DNA of 64,000 bases from JBHIYN01 sp041984235 (lineage in GTDB: Bacteria > Pseudomonadota > Gammaproteobacteria > Ga0077536): assembly GCA_041984235.1 (NCBI GenBank), contig JBHIYN010000002.1, positions 124,001 to 188,000 of the forward strand, written 5' to 3'. Shown here piece by piece: positions 1 through 9,401 of this stretch (its first letter is position 1; each line of letters starts with the position of its first letter). The translations under genes and the position numbers were made by a program. A model generated the notes under the pieces. It made no database searches. It worked only from the letters and a program-made list of their open reading frames with translations, and was not told where the DNA came from.

Positions 1-47
1 GCCGCACGCGCCGGCCGGCTACGTTCGCTCACCGGGGAGAGATGCGC

Positions 48-1463
48 ATGGGACTGATGAGTGCGGCCGAGTACCGCGAATCACTGAACGACGGCCGCGT
101 GGTCTACTGGGGCGGTGAGAAGATCACCGACGTCACCAGCCATCCGCGCTTTCGCGTGCCGATCGAGGTCGCGAGCACCGACTACGCCTACGACGACCCC
201 GATCTGCTCGACCTGATCAGCTACCGCACCGAGGACGGAGAGCGCGCCCACCGGGTCTACCAGGTGCCGCGTACGCCGGAAGAGCTGGAAACGCGCCTCG
301 AGCTCGGCCGTCACATGTCGATCGTCGGCGGCGTGACCGGCGTCTACATGGCCCTGCTGACGATCAAGGACCGCCTCGCCGCGGTCAACCCGCGCTTCGC
401 CGACAACATCGAGGCCATGTACCGCTATGCGCGCGACAACGACCTGCGCGCGGCCGAGGTCATCACCGACGCCAAGGGCGACCGCTCGAAGAAGGCGCAC
501 GAGCAGCTCGACCCCGATCTCTACGTGCGCATCGTCGACCAGAGTGCCGACGGCATCACCGTGCGCGGCGCCAAGCTGCACATCACCGCCGCCGCGCTGG
601 TCCACGAGCTGGTCGTGATGCCGACCAAGTCGATGCGCGAGCACGAGGCCGACTACGCGGTCGCCTTCTCGATCCCGGTCAACACGCCGGGAGTGAAGAT
701 CATCAACCGCAGCTTCGCGCCGGCGGATCTCAACGAGTTCGACTACCCGGCCAGCGCGCACCACTCCATGCCCGAGGGCTTCGTGGTGTTCGACGACGTG
801 TTCGTGCCCTGGGACCGGGTCTTTCTCGCTGGCGAGTGGCAGCTGGCAGGCGCCTTTGCCGCCGCGCTCGGGCTGTGGGAGCGGACGCTGGGTCTCGTCA
901 TCGCGCACCAGGAGGCGGAGATCATGGTCGGGCTCGCCGATCTCGTCACCAGCCAGCAGGGCAAGGCGCGCGACCCGCACGTGCAGGACGCCATCTCCGA
1001 GCTGATCTGCTACGCGGAGATGATCCGCATGGGTATCGACTCCGCGGTGCGCAGCTACGAGTCGACCGCCGACGGCATGCTGCATCCGAACACTCTCGGC
1101 ATCAACGTCACCAAGTACTACTACGCCTCGAACTTCCACCAGATGGTGCGCCACCTGCACGACGTCGCCGGGGGCCTGGTCATCACGCTGCCGGAAGAGG
1201 CCGATCTCAGGCATCCGGAAGCGGGCGCGTGGCTGCGCAAGTACCTGCAGGCGACGCCGGGCACCGACGTCGAGCAGCGCATGCGGGTCTACACCCTGAT
1301 TCGCGATCTCACGGCCGATGCCTACGGCGGCTGGAACCTGGTCACGGCGTTGCAGGCCGGCGGCGGCCTCAAGGCCCAGCGCATCATGATGGCGCGCACC
1401 TTCGACATGGGCCGCGCGCGCAACGCCGCGCTGAAAGCGGCCGGCGCCCTCGGCGGAGACTGA
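48..1463 (+). CDS. HpaB-family flavoenzyme (4-hydroxyphenylacetate 3-monooxygenase / 4-hydroxybutyryl-CoA dehydratase superfamily)
   Basis: The 471-aa product has the length and layout of the HpaB/AbfD superfamily, which uses FAD in an acyl-CoA-dehydrogenase-like fold for hydroxylation or for radical dehydration. The family stretch with conserved His (IAHQEAEIM, His near residue 287) is present. AbfD-type dehydratases bind a [4Fe-4S] cluster with three Cys and one His; this protein has a single Cys (in ELICYAEM), so it cannot carry that cluster and is more likely a reduced-flavin monooxygenase or a divergent member. The start at 48 is chosen because GGGGAGAG at 34-41 is well spaced from it; an ATG at 42 is possible. 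Four bases separate it from the GrdB-like gene, so the two are probably co-transcribed. Substrate unknown. Confidence 0.75.
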   Translation: MGLMSAAEYRESLNDGRVVYWGGEKITDVTSHPRFRVPIEVASTDYAYDDPDLLDLISYRTEDGERAHRVYQVPRTPEELETRLELGRHMSIVGGVTGVYMALLTIKDRLAAVNPRFADNIEAMYRYARDNDLRAAEVITDAKGDRSKKAHEQLDPDLYVRIVDQSADGITVRGAKLHITAAALVHELVVMPTKSMREHEADYAVAFSIPVNTPGVKIINRSFAPADLNEFDYPASAHHSMPEGFVVFDDVFVPWDRVFLAGEWQLAGAFAAALGLWERTLGLVIAHQEAEIMVGLADLVTSQQGKARDPHVQDAISELICYAEMIRMGIDSAVRSYESTADGMLHPNTLGINVTKYYYASNFHQMVRHLHDVAGGLVITLPEEADLRHPEAGAWLRKYLQATPGTDVEQRMRVYTLIRDLTADAYGGWNLVTALQAGGGLKAQRIMMARTFDMGRARNAALKAAGALGGD

Positions 1464-1467
1464 CGCC

Positions 1468-2277
1468 ATGGCCGACCCGGTCGCCTACGTCGACGCGCTC
1501 AACGCGCGCTACCGGGAGCTCGGCTTTCCGCCCTACGACTGGACGATCAATACCGATGCCCCGCTGACCCCGCTCGACAAGCCGCTCGCCGCGTGCTGCG
1601 TGTCCCTGCTCACGACCTGCGGCGCCTCGGCCGGCGACGTGCCACCGTTCAATCCCGATGCGCGCAACGACTTGCGCGTGGACGCGATCGCCCCGGACAC
1701 GCCGGCCGCGGCTTTCCGCATCGACGACAATTATTACGATCACCGCGACGCCGAACGCGACATCAACTGCCAGTTCCCGCTCGAGCGCCTGCGCGAGCTG
1801 GCCGCCGATGGCGTCATCGGCAGCGTCGCGCCACGCCTGTGGAGCGGCTTCATGGGCCGCATCTACAAGCGCCGCGAGGTGTGCGAGGAGGCGGCGCCGG
1901 CCTTCGCCGGCGAGCTCGCCCGCGACGGCGTCGACGTGCTGGTGGTGATCCCGGCCTGCCCGCTGGACCACCAGACCGCCGGCCTGGTCGCACGGGTGGT
2001 CGAGGAGCACGGCATCGTCACCGTGGTGCTCTCGACCGGGCGCGACCTGTCGGCGAACGTCAAGGCGCCGCGTACCGCGTTCGTCAATTTCCCCATGGGC
2101 AATGCCTGCGGTGCGCCCTTCGACGCCGCGCAGCAGCGCCGCATCCTCGAGGACACGCTGGCCCTGGCGGCCAGCGCCAGCGAGCCCGGGGTGCTGGTCG
2201 ACCTGCCCTACCGCTGGCCGCAGCCGTTCACCATGTACTGGCCGGCCAAGACGCGCGACTACCAGCTGCGCAAGTAG
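1468..2277 (+). CDS. Glycine/sarcosine/betaine reductase selenoprotein B (GrdB/PrdB)-like protein, Cys form
   Basis: A 269-aa protein resembling the GrdB/PrdB family, whose anaerobic members are Sec-containing reductase subunits. The segment VVIPACPLDHQTAGLV followed by STGRDL and FPMGNACGAPFD matches the family core; Cys164 (PACP) is at the place where I expect the redox residue, and there is no in-frame UGA, so this is a Cys homologue. A second Cys-rich patch (ACCVSLLTTCG, near residues 42-52) lies in the N-terminal third. In proteobacteria such proteins are usually not part of a glycine reductase complex, and none of the other Grd subunits is present here. It sits directly after the HpaB-like gene (4-bp gap, GGAGA ribosome site), which suggests a joint pathway. 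The biochemical role is not known. Confidence 0.6.
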   Translation: MADPVAYVDALNARYRELGFPPYDWTINTDAPLTPLDKPLAACCVSLLTTCGASAGDVPPFNPDARNDLRVDAIAPDTPAAAFRIDDNYYDHRDAERDINCQFPLERLRELAADGVIGSVAPRLWSGFMGRIYKRREVCEEAAPAFAGELARDGVDVLVVIPACPLDHQTAGLVARVVEEHGIVTVVLSTGRDLSANVKAPRTAFVNFPMGNACGAPFDAAQQRRILEDTLALAASASEPGVLVDLPYRWPQPFTMYWPAKTRDYQLRK

Positions 2278-2290
2278 CCCGGGCCGCGCT

Positions 2291-3343
2291 TCACGCGCGG
2301 GCGGCGTAGAAGAGGTTCACCGGGCTGCGGATGTCGAGTGTCTCGACCGTGCCGAAACCGGCTTCGCCGAGCAGCGCGGTGGTCCGCGCGGGGCCCATGC
2401 AGGCACCCAGCCCGGCGCCGTCCTGCGCCAGCGACTGGGTCAGGCAATGGAACACGCTGAAGCCGTAGAACATGGCCGTGATCGGGTTGACGTTGTCCTC
2501 CAGCCGGTCGGCGACGCGCGGCTCGATCACCAGCAGCACGCCGCCCTCGGCCAGGCGCGCGCGGGCGTCACGCAGCACCGCGACCGGGTCGGGCAGGTCG
2601 TGCAGCACGTCGCACACCGTGATCAGGTCGAAGCCCGGCCCCGCATCGAGCTGGTCGAGGGTGGCCTGGTGCAGCTTGGTGTTGGCGAGCCCCGCCGCGG
2701 ACAAGGTCTCGCGCGCCGCGGCGATCGAGATGGCGTCGGGGTCCACGCCCGCGATGGTGCTCGCGGGGAAGGCCTTGGCCAGCGCCGCGACGACCTGCCC
2801 GGTGCCGCAGCCGAGGTCCAGCGCGCGCCCGCCCGCCGCCAGGCGCTCGACCGTCTGCGGCAGCTGCGCCAGCCAGTAGTCGACCAGGCGGTGTTCGTAG
2901 TTGCCGCGGTTCATGAGATCGATGGCGGCGCGGCAGTCGGCACCGAACTCGTCGAAGGCGACGCCGCCGCCGGCGCTGAAGGCGTCGCGCACCCGCGGCG
3001 CGACCTGCATCAGTGCCGGCACCATGGCGAACAGGCCGCCCATGAAATGGTCGGTGCCGTCGGAGGCCAGCAGGTAGGCGTGCTCGTCCGGCAAGGTGTA
3101 GGTCGCGTCCGCCGGGTCGTAGTCGAGGTAGCCGGCCGCCACCATGCCCGCGGCCCACTCCTCGACGTAGCGTGGTACCAGGCCGCTGGCCTCGGCCAGC
3201 CCGTCGATCGTCATCGGGCCCTGTCCGGCGAGCGCGCGGAACAGGCCGGTCTCGGTGCCCAGCCAGGCGAGCCCCGCGGCCATGGCGCCGGAGACGTCGC
3301 GGAACACCCGCTCGGCCATGTCCCTGGTCTTGTTCTTGCTCAT
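2291..3343 (-). CDS. Class I SAM-dependent methyltransferase with N-terminal winged-helix domain
   Basis: The 350-aa product begins with a winged-helix/dimerisation-like segment (residues about 15-90, including GLAEASGLVPRYVEEW), followed by a Rossmann methyltransferase domain. Motif I is ALDLGCGTGQVVAAL (near 175-190), followed by the acidic AGVDPDAI motif II and DVLHDLPDP. This architecture is typical of Rv2258c-like or O-methyltransferase-like enzymes that methylate small molecules. The ATG at 3343 is preferred over the longer open frame because a strong GGGAGGGG site lies just upstream. It is convergent with the GrdB-like gene and divergent from the IclR regulator, so IclR may control it. 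Substrate unknown. Confidence 0.8.
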   Translation of the reverse strand: MSKNKTRDMAERVFRDVSGAMAAGLAWLGTETGLFRALAGQGPMTIDGLAEASGLVPRYVEEWAAGMVAAGYLDYDPADATYTLPDEHAYLLASDGTDHFMGGLFAMVPALMQVAPRVRDAFSAGGGVAFDEFGADCRAAIDLMNRGNYEHRLVDYWLAQLPQTVERLAAGGRALDLGCGTGQVVAALAKAFPASTIAGVDPDAISIAAARETLSAAGLANTKLHQATLDQLDAGPGFDLITVCDVLHDLPDPVAVLRDARARLAEGGVLLVIEPRVADRLEDNVNPITAMFYGFSVFHCLTQSLAQDGAGLGACMGPARTTALLGEAGFGTVETLDIRSPVNLFYAARA

Positions 3344-3570
3344 CGTGGCCGCCCCTCCCGCCGGCGCCGCCGGCGCGATGGGGCGCCGGCGCGGGCAAGT
3401 GTAGCGCGCGCCCGTTCGCCATGTGGAACGATGCTGCGGCAACGCGCTGCAAACGGCAGCCCGGCATGGGCCGCGGCGGCGGACCGAACGGCCACCGTAC
3501 AGTGCCCGCGGCGGGGCGGCTTGACCGGCGATGGCGCGGGACGCTACCGTTGTTTCAACTATATAAATTT

Positions 3571-3589
3571 TGTTCTGAATAATGGAACA
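3571..3589. promoter_or_regulatory. Candidate IclR operator upstream of its own gene
   Basis: TGTTC and GAACA form an inverted repeat separated by nine bases, ending three bases before the ATG of the IclR-family gene. The surrounding AT-rich stretch (3551-3584, with TATAAA at 3562-3567) stands out in a GC-rich background and probably holds the promoter. IclR-family proteins bind short palindromes near their own start, so autoregulation is the simplest reading. Confidence 0.4.
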
Positions 3590-3592
3590 ACC

Positions 3593-4324
3593 ATGACGAC
3601 CATCGACAAGGCACTGGACGCCCTGTTCCTGCTCAGCGGCCAGCCGCAGCCGCGGCGCCTGGCCGACATCGCGCGCGAGCTGGACATGCCGCGCTCCAGC
3701 GCGCACCGCATCCTCGCACCGCTGGTGCGGCGCGGCCTGGCGGCGCGCGACGACGCCGGCCGCTACGGCATCGGCCTCGGCCTGGTCGCACTCGGCCTCG
3801 GCGCGGCCGCGCGCGAGCCGCTCGCGCTCGCGGCCAAGCCGGTGCTGGAGGCGGCCGCGGCGGACCTCGGTGAGACCTTCTTCCTGGTCGTCGCCCGCGG
3901 CGGCGCACTGACGGTGCTGGAGAAAGCCGAGGGCTCGGGCTTCCTGCGTGCGGCACCGCGCCTCGGCAGCACGGTGCCGGCACATGCGACGGCAGTCGGC
4001 AAGATCCACCTGGCATTCGCGCCGGAGCAGGTCGAGGCCGGCGAGCTGACGCGCTACACCCCGGCCACGCTGCGCAGCCGCCGGGCGCTCGCCGCCGAGC
4101 TCGCCAGCGTCCGCGCGCAGGGCTGGGCGATCAACGACGAGGAATGGCAGGCGGGTCTCGCGGTGGTGGCGGCGCCGGTGTTCGTCGACGCACGTCTCGC
4201 CGGCGCGGTGGCGCTGGCCATGGTCGCCGCGCGCTACCGCGAGCTGGGCGCGGCCGCCGCGGCGCGGCGCGTGGTGCACGCGGCGGAGGGCGTCGCCCTG
4301 CGTCTCGAGGGGGCGGCACGATGA
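3593..4324 (+). CDS. IclR-family transcriptional regulator
   Basis: A 243-aa protein with an N-terminal winged helix-turn-helix (residues about 3-60; RRLADIARELDMPRSSAHRI) and a C-terminal IclR effector domain (VPAHATAVGKIHLAF is the characteristic core, near residues 128-142). IclR proteins usually sense an aromatic or small organic acid and regulate an adjacent catabolic gene. The ATG at 3593 starts the family-typical N terminus; the open frame further upstream is a chance extension. Its last codons overlap the aminotransferase start by four bases (ATGA), so the two are translationally coupled. A palindrome lies directly upstream. Likely targets are the divergent methyltransferase and the coupled aminotransferase. 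Confidence 0.9.
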   Translation: MTTIDKALDALFLLSGQPQPRRLADIARELDMPRSSAHRILAPLVRRGLAARDDAGRYGIGLGLVALGLGAAAREPLALAAKPVLEAAAADLGETFFLVVARGGALTVLEKAEGSGFLRAAPRLGSTVPAHATAVGKIHLAFAPEQVEAGELTRYTPATLRSRRALAAELASVRAQGWAINDEEWQAGLAVVAAPVFVDARLAGAVALAMVAARYRELGAAAAARRVVHAAEGVALRLEGAAR

Positions 4325-5184
4325 AAGCGTGGTACGACGGCGTCATCGGCGACGCACGCGAATGCCGCATTCCGGTGCTCGACCACGGCGTGCTGTACGG
4401 CGATGGCGTGTTCGAAGGGATCCGCATCACCGGCCGGCGCGTGTTCCGCCTCGACGACCACCTGGCGCGGCTGGCGCGCTCGGCACGCGCCATCGGCCTC
4501 GCCCTGCCGCACCCATTGCCCGCGATCCGCGACATCGTGCTGGAGACCGCGCGCGCGTACGACGAGGACGAAGCCTACGTGCGCCTGCTGGTGACGCGCG
4601 GCGTCGGCGAGCTGAGTCTGGATCCGACCTCGTGCGAGACGCCTTCGCTGGTGTGCATCGTCGCCGGCATTCGCATGTTTCCCGAGGAGCAGCGCCGCCA
4701 CGGTCTGCGCCTGGCGACCGCCAGCCTGCGCCGCCCGCGCGCGGACATGCTGGACCCGCGCGTGAAGAGTCTCAACTACCTCAACAACGTGCTGGCCAAG
4801 CGTGACGCGCGCCTGCGCGGCTACGACGATGCGCTGCTGCTGAACGCCGAGGGCCGCGTCGCCGAGGCCAGCGGCGCCAACCTGTTCGCGGTCATCGACC
4901 AGGTGCTGGTGACGCCGCCGACCATCGAGGGCGCCCTGCCCGGCCTGACCCGCGACGCGCTCATGCGTTGCCGGCGCGAGGCCGGCGGCGCGGTCGAGGA
5001 GCGCGCGCTGGGCCGCTACGATTTGCTCGGCGCGAGCGAGGTCTTCCTGTCCGGCAGCGGCGCCGGCCTGGTTGCCGTGCACAGCCTCGACGACACCCCG
5101 CTGGGCGACGGCGACCGGCCCTTGTTCACCGCGCTCAGCGTCGCCTGGCCGGAGTTCGCGCAGCGTCACGGCACGCCGTTCTGA
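4321..5184 (+). CDS. Class IV PLP-dependent aminotransferase (branched-chain / D-amino acid aminotransferase-like)
   Basis: The 287-aa length and motifs are those of fold-type IV aminotransferases: DHGVLYGDGVFEGIR near the N terminus, the PLP-lysine region RVKSLNYLNNVLAK (Lys near residue 157), and EASGANLF followed by a PPTIEGALPGLTR phosphate-binding segment. Members transfer amino groups between branched-chain or D-amino acids and 2-oxoglutarate, or act as aminodeoxychorismate lyase; the full SLNYLNN motif favours the branched-chain type. It is translationally coupled to the IclR regulator, which suggests a specialised catabolic role rather than housekeeping isoleucine/valine synthesis. 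Confidence 0.85.
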   Translation: MKAWYDGVIGDARECRIPVLDHGVLYGDGVFEGIRITGRRVFRLDDHLARLARSARAIGLALPHPLPAIRDIVLETARAYDEDEAYVRLLVTRGVGELSLDPTSCETPSLVCIVAGIRMFPEEQRRHGLRLATASLRRPRADMLDPRVKSLNYLNNVLAKRDARLRGYDDALLLNAEGRVAEASGANLFAVIDQVLVTPPTIEGALPGLTRDALMRCRREAGGAVEERALGRYDLLGASEVFLSGSGAGLVAVHSLDDTPLGDGDRPLFTALSVAWPEFAQRHGTPF

Positions 5185-5187
5185 ACC

Positions 5188-8100
5188 TCACCCCGCCGGC
5201 GTGCGGAAGGAGACCCGGAACAGCAGCGCGTAGAGCACCGGCACCACGCCCAGGGTCAGCACCGTGGCGAAGCCGAGGCCGAAGATGATCGAGATCGCCA
5301 TCGGCTCCCACATCGGCCCGCCGCCGAACCACAACGGCAGCATGCCGCCGATGGTGGTCGCGGTGGTCAGCAGGATCGGGCGCAGGCGCTGCTCGGCGCT
5401 GGCCACGATCGCCTCGGCCGGCGGCATGTCGTGCGCGTCGATGTTCAGATCGATACGGTCGATGAGCACGATGGCGTTGTTGATGACGATGCCGGACAGC
5501 GAAATGATGCCGAGAAAGGTCATGAAGCCGACGTAGGAATCGGCGACCAGCAGGCCGATGGTCACCCCCACCAGCGCCAGCGGGATGGTCAGCAGGATGA
5601 TCAGCGGCCGCCGCAGCGAATTGAACTGGGCGACCAGCAGCAGCACGACGATCAGCGCGGCGATCGACAGCTTGTCCGCGATCGAGGCATTGGCCTCGCC
5701 CGAGGTCTCGGCCTCGCCGCCGTACTCCCAGCCGTAGCCGAACGACCAGTCGCGCGAGAATGCCTGCAGCCAGGGGTCGAGCGCCGCCAGCACCTCGGCC
5801 GCGGTGTAGCCCGGCGCCAGCAGCGCCTCCACGGTGACCGTGCGCAGGCGGTTGCGCCGTTCGATCAGGCCCGGCTCGAACTCCAGGCGCACGTCGGCCA
5901 CCTGGTCGAACGGCACCGAGCGGCCGCTCGACTGTACGTAGACGTTGATCGAGCCGATCGGCTCGCTGCCGGCCTTCTCGGCCGAGTCGGAACGCAGGGT
6001 GATCGGGATGAGCTTGTCGCCTTCGCGGAAGTCGGTGGTGTCGATGCCGGAGAAATAGGTTTGCAACGACAGTGCAATGTCCTGGTGGCTGACCCCGGCG
6101 AGGCGCGCGCGCGCGTCGTCGATCAGCACCTGTGCCTTCTTCGTGCGCGTGCCCCAGTTGTCGGTCACCTGCACCGCCCCCGGCGTCTCGCGCAGCCGCG
6201 CCTTGATCGCGTCGACCAGGTCGAACAGCCGATCGGTGTCGCGGCCGGACACCCTGATCGCGATCGGCGGCCAGGCCGGCGCGCCGAGCTCGAGCGGACG
6301 TATGGTCGCCTCGACGTCGGGGAAGCGATCGAAGACCAGGCGCTGCAGGTCGGGGATGATGCCGTCGATCATGATCGCGGTATCGGTGGCATTGACCAGC
6401 GCGATGGCGTAGCCGGTGGTCGGCGGCTCGGGCGTATAGGTCAGGTTGAAACGCGGCGCACCCTCGCCGATGAAGCTCGCGTAACCGGTCACGCCGCGCG
6501 CGCGTGCGGCCGCGACGCGCCAGTCGCTGTCGAGACGCGACTCCAGCACCGCCATCACCTCCGCGGTGCGCCTGAGCGGGGTACCCATCGGCAATTCGAT
6601 CTCCAGGGTGAAGGTGGCGCGGTCGTTGGGCGGAAAGAAGATCTGCGGCACCTGCCCGAGCCCGGCGAGGGCGAGGTAGAACACCGCGCCGACCAGCGCC
6701 AGCGCCAGCAGCGGCCGCCGCAGCGCGGCCAGCAGCCCGCCGCGGTAAGCACGGTAGGCGGGACCGCGGCGCTGCTCGCCGGGCGCGCTGCGGCGCACGC
6801 GCATGAAGGTCACGCACATCAGCGGCACCAGGGTCAGCGCCAGCAGCCAGGAGCTCAGCAGCGTGATGGTGACGACCTTGAACAGCGAGGCGGTGTACTC
6901 ACCGGTGTCGGACTCGGCGAGGAAGATCGGCAGGAACGCGGCCGAGGTGGTCAGCGAGGAGGTCAGCAGCGGCACGCGCAGCTCGCGCGCCGCCGCGATC
7001 GCCGCGGTGCGGCGCTCCTCGCCGGCCTGCATGCGCACCATGATCGATTCCGACATCACGATGGCGTTGTCGACCAGCATGCCGAGCGCAATGATCAGCG
7101 AGGCCAGCGACATCTGGTCGAGCCCTATGCCGATTGCGTGCATGACCGGAAACGCGGCGAGGATCGACGCCGGGATCAGGCTCGCGACGATGAGCCCGCT
7201 GCGCAGGCCGAGAAACAGCACCATCACCGCGACCACGATTGCGACCGCCTGCAGCAGGTTGCCCTCGAACTCGCTGATCTTGCGTTCGACGATGCGCGAC
7301 TGGTCCTGGATGAAGACGTAGTCGATACCGATCGGGTAGATCTGCCGGGCGCGCTCGATCACGCCGCGGACCGCGGCACCGAGCTCGATGTTGTTGCCGC
7401 CCTCGCGCATCGAGACCGAGAGAATCAGCGCGCGTTCGCCGTTCAGCCGCGCCAGCTTGCGCGGTGGGTCGACGTAGCCACGCCGCACCGTGGCAATGTC
7501 CTCCAGCCGCACCAGCGCGGCCCCGCCCGGCTGGCTGACCACGGCACGGCGCAGCTCCTCGACCGAGTTGAAGCTGCCGCTGGGCTCGATGACGATGGTC
7601 TCGTAGTCGAGCCGCAGCTCACCGCCGGGTTGCACGATGTTGCGCGCCTGCAGGATCTGCCTGAGCTGCTGCGGCGAGAGGCCGGCGGCGGCGAGCCGGG
7701 CGTTGCTGTACTCGACGAACACGCGCTCGTCCTGCGCGCCTGCGATCTCGACCTTGGCGGCATCGGCGATCAGCAGCAGCTCGTCACGGATCTCGTCGGC
7801 GACGTCCTTCAGCTCGCGAAAGCTGAAGTCTTCCCCGCTGATGCCGACGACGAAACCGAACACGTCGCCGAACTCGTCGTCGACGGTCGGGCCGATGACA
7901 CCGTCCGGCAGCTCGCCGCGCGCGGCCTCGACCTTGCGCCGCAGGTCGTCCCAGATCGGGCGCATGGCGGTGAACTCGGCGCGCACGTTGACGTAGATGA
8001 CCGAGAGGCCCGCTTTCGAGGTGCTGGACACGAAGTCGAGCTCGGGGATCTGCTGGATCACCTTCTCCAGCTTGTCGGTCACGAGCTGTTCCACGCGTTC

Positions 8101-8268
8101 CGGGCTGGCGCCGGGAAACTGCGTCGTGACCATCGCGGTACGAATGATGAAGCCCGGATCCTCGGCGCGCGGCATGTCGAGATAGGTCGTCACGCCGGCG
8201 ACCACGATGACCACGATCGCGACCAGCGTGACGCGATTGAAACGCAGCGCGGCGGCGGTCAGGTCCAT
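5188..8268 (-). CDS. RND-family multidrug efflux permease (AcrB-like)
   Basis: A 1026-aa inner-membrane proton-driven antiporter with the standard RND layout: an N-terminal TM1 (VTLVAIVVIVVAGV), a periplasmic porter domain beginning with FPGASPERVEQLVTDKLEKV, a six-helix block, a second periplasmic domain and a final six-helix block. The motif GMLVDNAIVMSES and its C-terminal counterpart GIVINNAIVLIDR are both present; the latter matches TM11-12 of HAE1-type pumps. It is the third gene of a minus-strand operon (outer-membrane factor, adaptor, permease), 32 bp after the adaptor. Substrate range cannot be read from sequence. The long antisense frame over this gene is a high-GC artefact. Confidence 0.95.
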   Translation of the reverse strand: MDLTAAALRFNRVTLVAIVVIVVAGVTTYLDMPRAEDPGFIIRTAMVTTQFPGASPERVEQLVTDKLEKVIQQIPELDFVSSTSKAGLSVIYVNVRAEFTAMRPIWDDLRRKVEAARGELPDGVIGPTVDDEFGDVFGFVVGISGEDFSFRELKDVADEIRDELLLIADAAKVEIAGAQDERVFVEYSNARLAAAGLSPQQLRQILQARNIVQPGGELRLDYETIVIEPSGSFNSVEELRRAVVSQPGGAALVRLEDIATVRRGYVDPPRKLARLNGERALILSVSMREGGNNIELGAAVRGVIERARQIYPIGIDYVFIQDQSRIVERKISEFEGNLLQAVAIVVAVMVLFLGLRSGLIVASLIPASILAAFPVMHAIGIGLDQMSLASLIIALGMLVDNAIVMSESIMVRMQAGEERRTAAIAAARELRVPLLTSSLTTSAAFLPIFLAESDTGEYTASLFKVVTITLLSSWLLALTLVPLMCVTFMRVRRSAPGEQRRGPAYRAYRGGLLAALRRPLLALALVGAVFYLALAGLGQVPQIFFPPNDRATFTLEIELPMGTPLRRTAEVMAVLESRLDSDWRVAAARARGVTGYASFIGEGAPRFNLTYTPEPPTTGYAIALVNATDTAIMIDGIIPDLQRLVFDRFPDVEATIRPLELGAPAWPPIAIRVSGRDTDRLFDLVDAIKARLRETPGAVQVTDNWGTRTKKAQVLIDDARARLAGVSHQDIALSLQTYFSGIDTTDFREGDKLIPITLRSDSAEKAGSEPIGSINVYVQSSGRSVPFDQVADVRLEFEPGLIERRNRLRTVTVEALLAPGYTAAEVLAALDPWLQAFSRDWSFGYGWEYGGEAETSGEANASIADKLSIAALIVVLLLVAQFNSLRRPLIILLTIPLALVGVTIGLLVADSYVGFMTFLGIISLSGIVINNAIVLIDRIDLNIDAHDMPPAEAIVASAEQRLRPILLTTATTIGGMLPLWFGGGPMWEPMAISIIFGLGFATVLTLGVVPVLYALLFRVSFRTPAG

Positions 8269-8300
8269 GCTGGTGTGGTCCCCGGACTGGCGACGCGCAC

Positions 8301-9401
8301 TCAGGTGCCGCCTTCGTACAGGCGCACCACCTGGCCGTCGCCGATGCGCCGCACGCCCGCGGTGACGATACGCTCGCCGGGCGAGAGCCCCGCGGTAATG
8401 CGGATGCCACCCATCTGCGGGCCGCCGGTCTCGACCGCGCGCCGCACCGCGCGCCAGCGATCCTCGCCGGCCGGCTCGAGCACGTAGACGTAACGCCCGG
8501 CGCGGTCCTCGCCTACCGCGACCACCGGCACCAGCAGGAACTCGCCGTCACTGGCGTCGGCGAGGTCGAAGGTTACGTCGGCCGCCATGCCCGGCCGCAC
8601 CTGCTCGCAGGGCGGCTCCAGCCTGACCACGACCGGGAAGGTCGCGGCATCGCCGACCATGGCCACACCGACCTCGCTGACGCGGGCGGCAAAGGCCTGC
8701 TCCGGCAGCGCCGCGAAGCTCGCCCGGGCCGGCTCGCCGACCTCCATGCCACGGATCACCGTCTCCGGCACCGACACGCGCACCTCGGCGCAGGCGCCGC
8801 AATTGAGCCGCACGATGGGCTGGCCGCTGGCGACGTTCTCGTTCTCCTTGACGAAGGTCTCGGCAATGTCGCACGCGGCCGGTGATGTCACCCGCGTGTA
8901 GGAGAGCTGCAGGCGATTGTTGGCCAGGCTCTGCTCGGCGATGCGCACCTGCGCGGCGGCCGATTCCGCGGCCGCACGCGCGGCGTCCAGCTCGCTGCGC
9001 GAGACGTTGTCGTTCTCGTACAGGTCGCGCACGCGGGCGTAGCTCGATTCCGCGTTGCGCAGCGCGGCGCGCGCGTTGGCGAGCTGCGCCTCGGCCTCGT
9101 TGACGCGAATCGCGAAATCGCGTGCGTCCAGGGTCGCCAGCACCTGCCCGGCGGCGACCGCGTCGCCGACGTCGACCGGCCGCGACTTCAGCGTGCCGCT
9201 GACCTTGAAGCTGATGTCGGCCTCGATGTCCGCACGCGCGGTGCCGGAAAACGTATGGCGACGTGTCGCGTCGCCGGCGGTGACGATGACCGACTTCACC
9301 GGCCTCACCATGACCGTCGGCGCCTCGACCGGCTCCTTGCCGCAGCCGCCGGCGACCGCGGCCGCGGCGAGCAGCGCGCAGCTCACCACGCGTGCGCTCA
9401 C
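8301..9401 (-). CDS. RND efflux periplasmic adaptor (membrane fusion lipoprotein)
   Basis: A 366-aa HlyD/AcrA-like adaptor. The N terminus is a lipoprotein signal with lipobox AGGC (Cys at about residue 20), then a lipoyl-type half (VSGTLKSRPVDVGDAVAAGQ), a long alpha-hairpin (residues about 90-160, rich in A/R/E, e.g. SRSELDAARAAAES), the second lipoyl half and a beta-barrel domain (VSVPETVIRGMEVG). It joins the inner-membrane permease to the TolC-like protein. The GTG at 9401 overlaps the stop of the upstream outer-membrane factor (GTGA), showing translational coupling. Cys pairs around CGACAEV and PPCEQV are unusual for this family and could form a disulfide. Confidence 0.92.
   Translation of the reverse strand: MSARVVSCALLAAAAVAGGCGKEPVEAPTVMVRPVKSVIVTAGDATRRHTFSGTARADIEADISFKVSGTLKSRPVDVGDAVAAGQVLATLDARDFAIRVNEAEAQLANARAALRNAESSYARVRDLYENDNVSRSELDAARAAAESAAAQVRIAEQSLANNRLQLSYTRVTSPAACDIAETFVKENENVASGQPIVRLNCGACAEVRVSVPETVIRGMEVGEPARASFAALPEQAFAARVSEVGVAMVGDAATFPVVVRLEPPCEQVRPGMAADVTFDLADASDGEFLLVPVVAVGEDRAGRYVYVLEPAGEDRWRAVRRAVETGGPQMGGIRITAGLSPGERIVTAGVRRIGDGQVVRLYEGGT

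Noticed and set aside
1468..2277. A third selenoprotein (GrdB-like)
   Set aside because: The frame has no in-frame UGA; the relevant residue is Cys164.
2102..3592. Upstream extension of the IclR frame to 740 aa
   Set aside because: The extra part overlaps the methyltransferase on the other strand and has no family motif; the IclR family starts at 3593.
5431..8487. A 1018-aa frame antisense to the RND permease
   Set aside because: Typical of high-GC genes, where the complementary frame lacks stops. The sense frame has all RND motifs; the antisense protein is a His/Arg/Gln-rich string without any motif or ribosome site.
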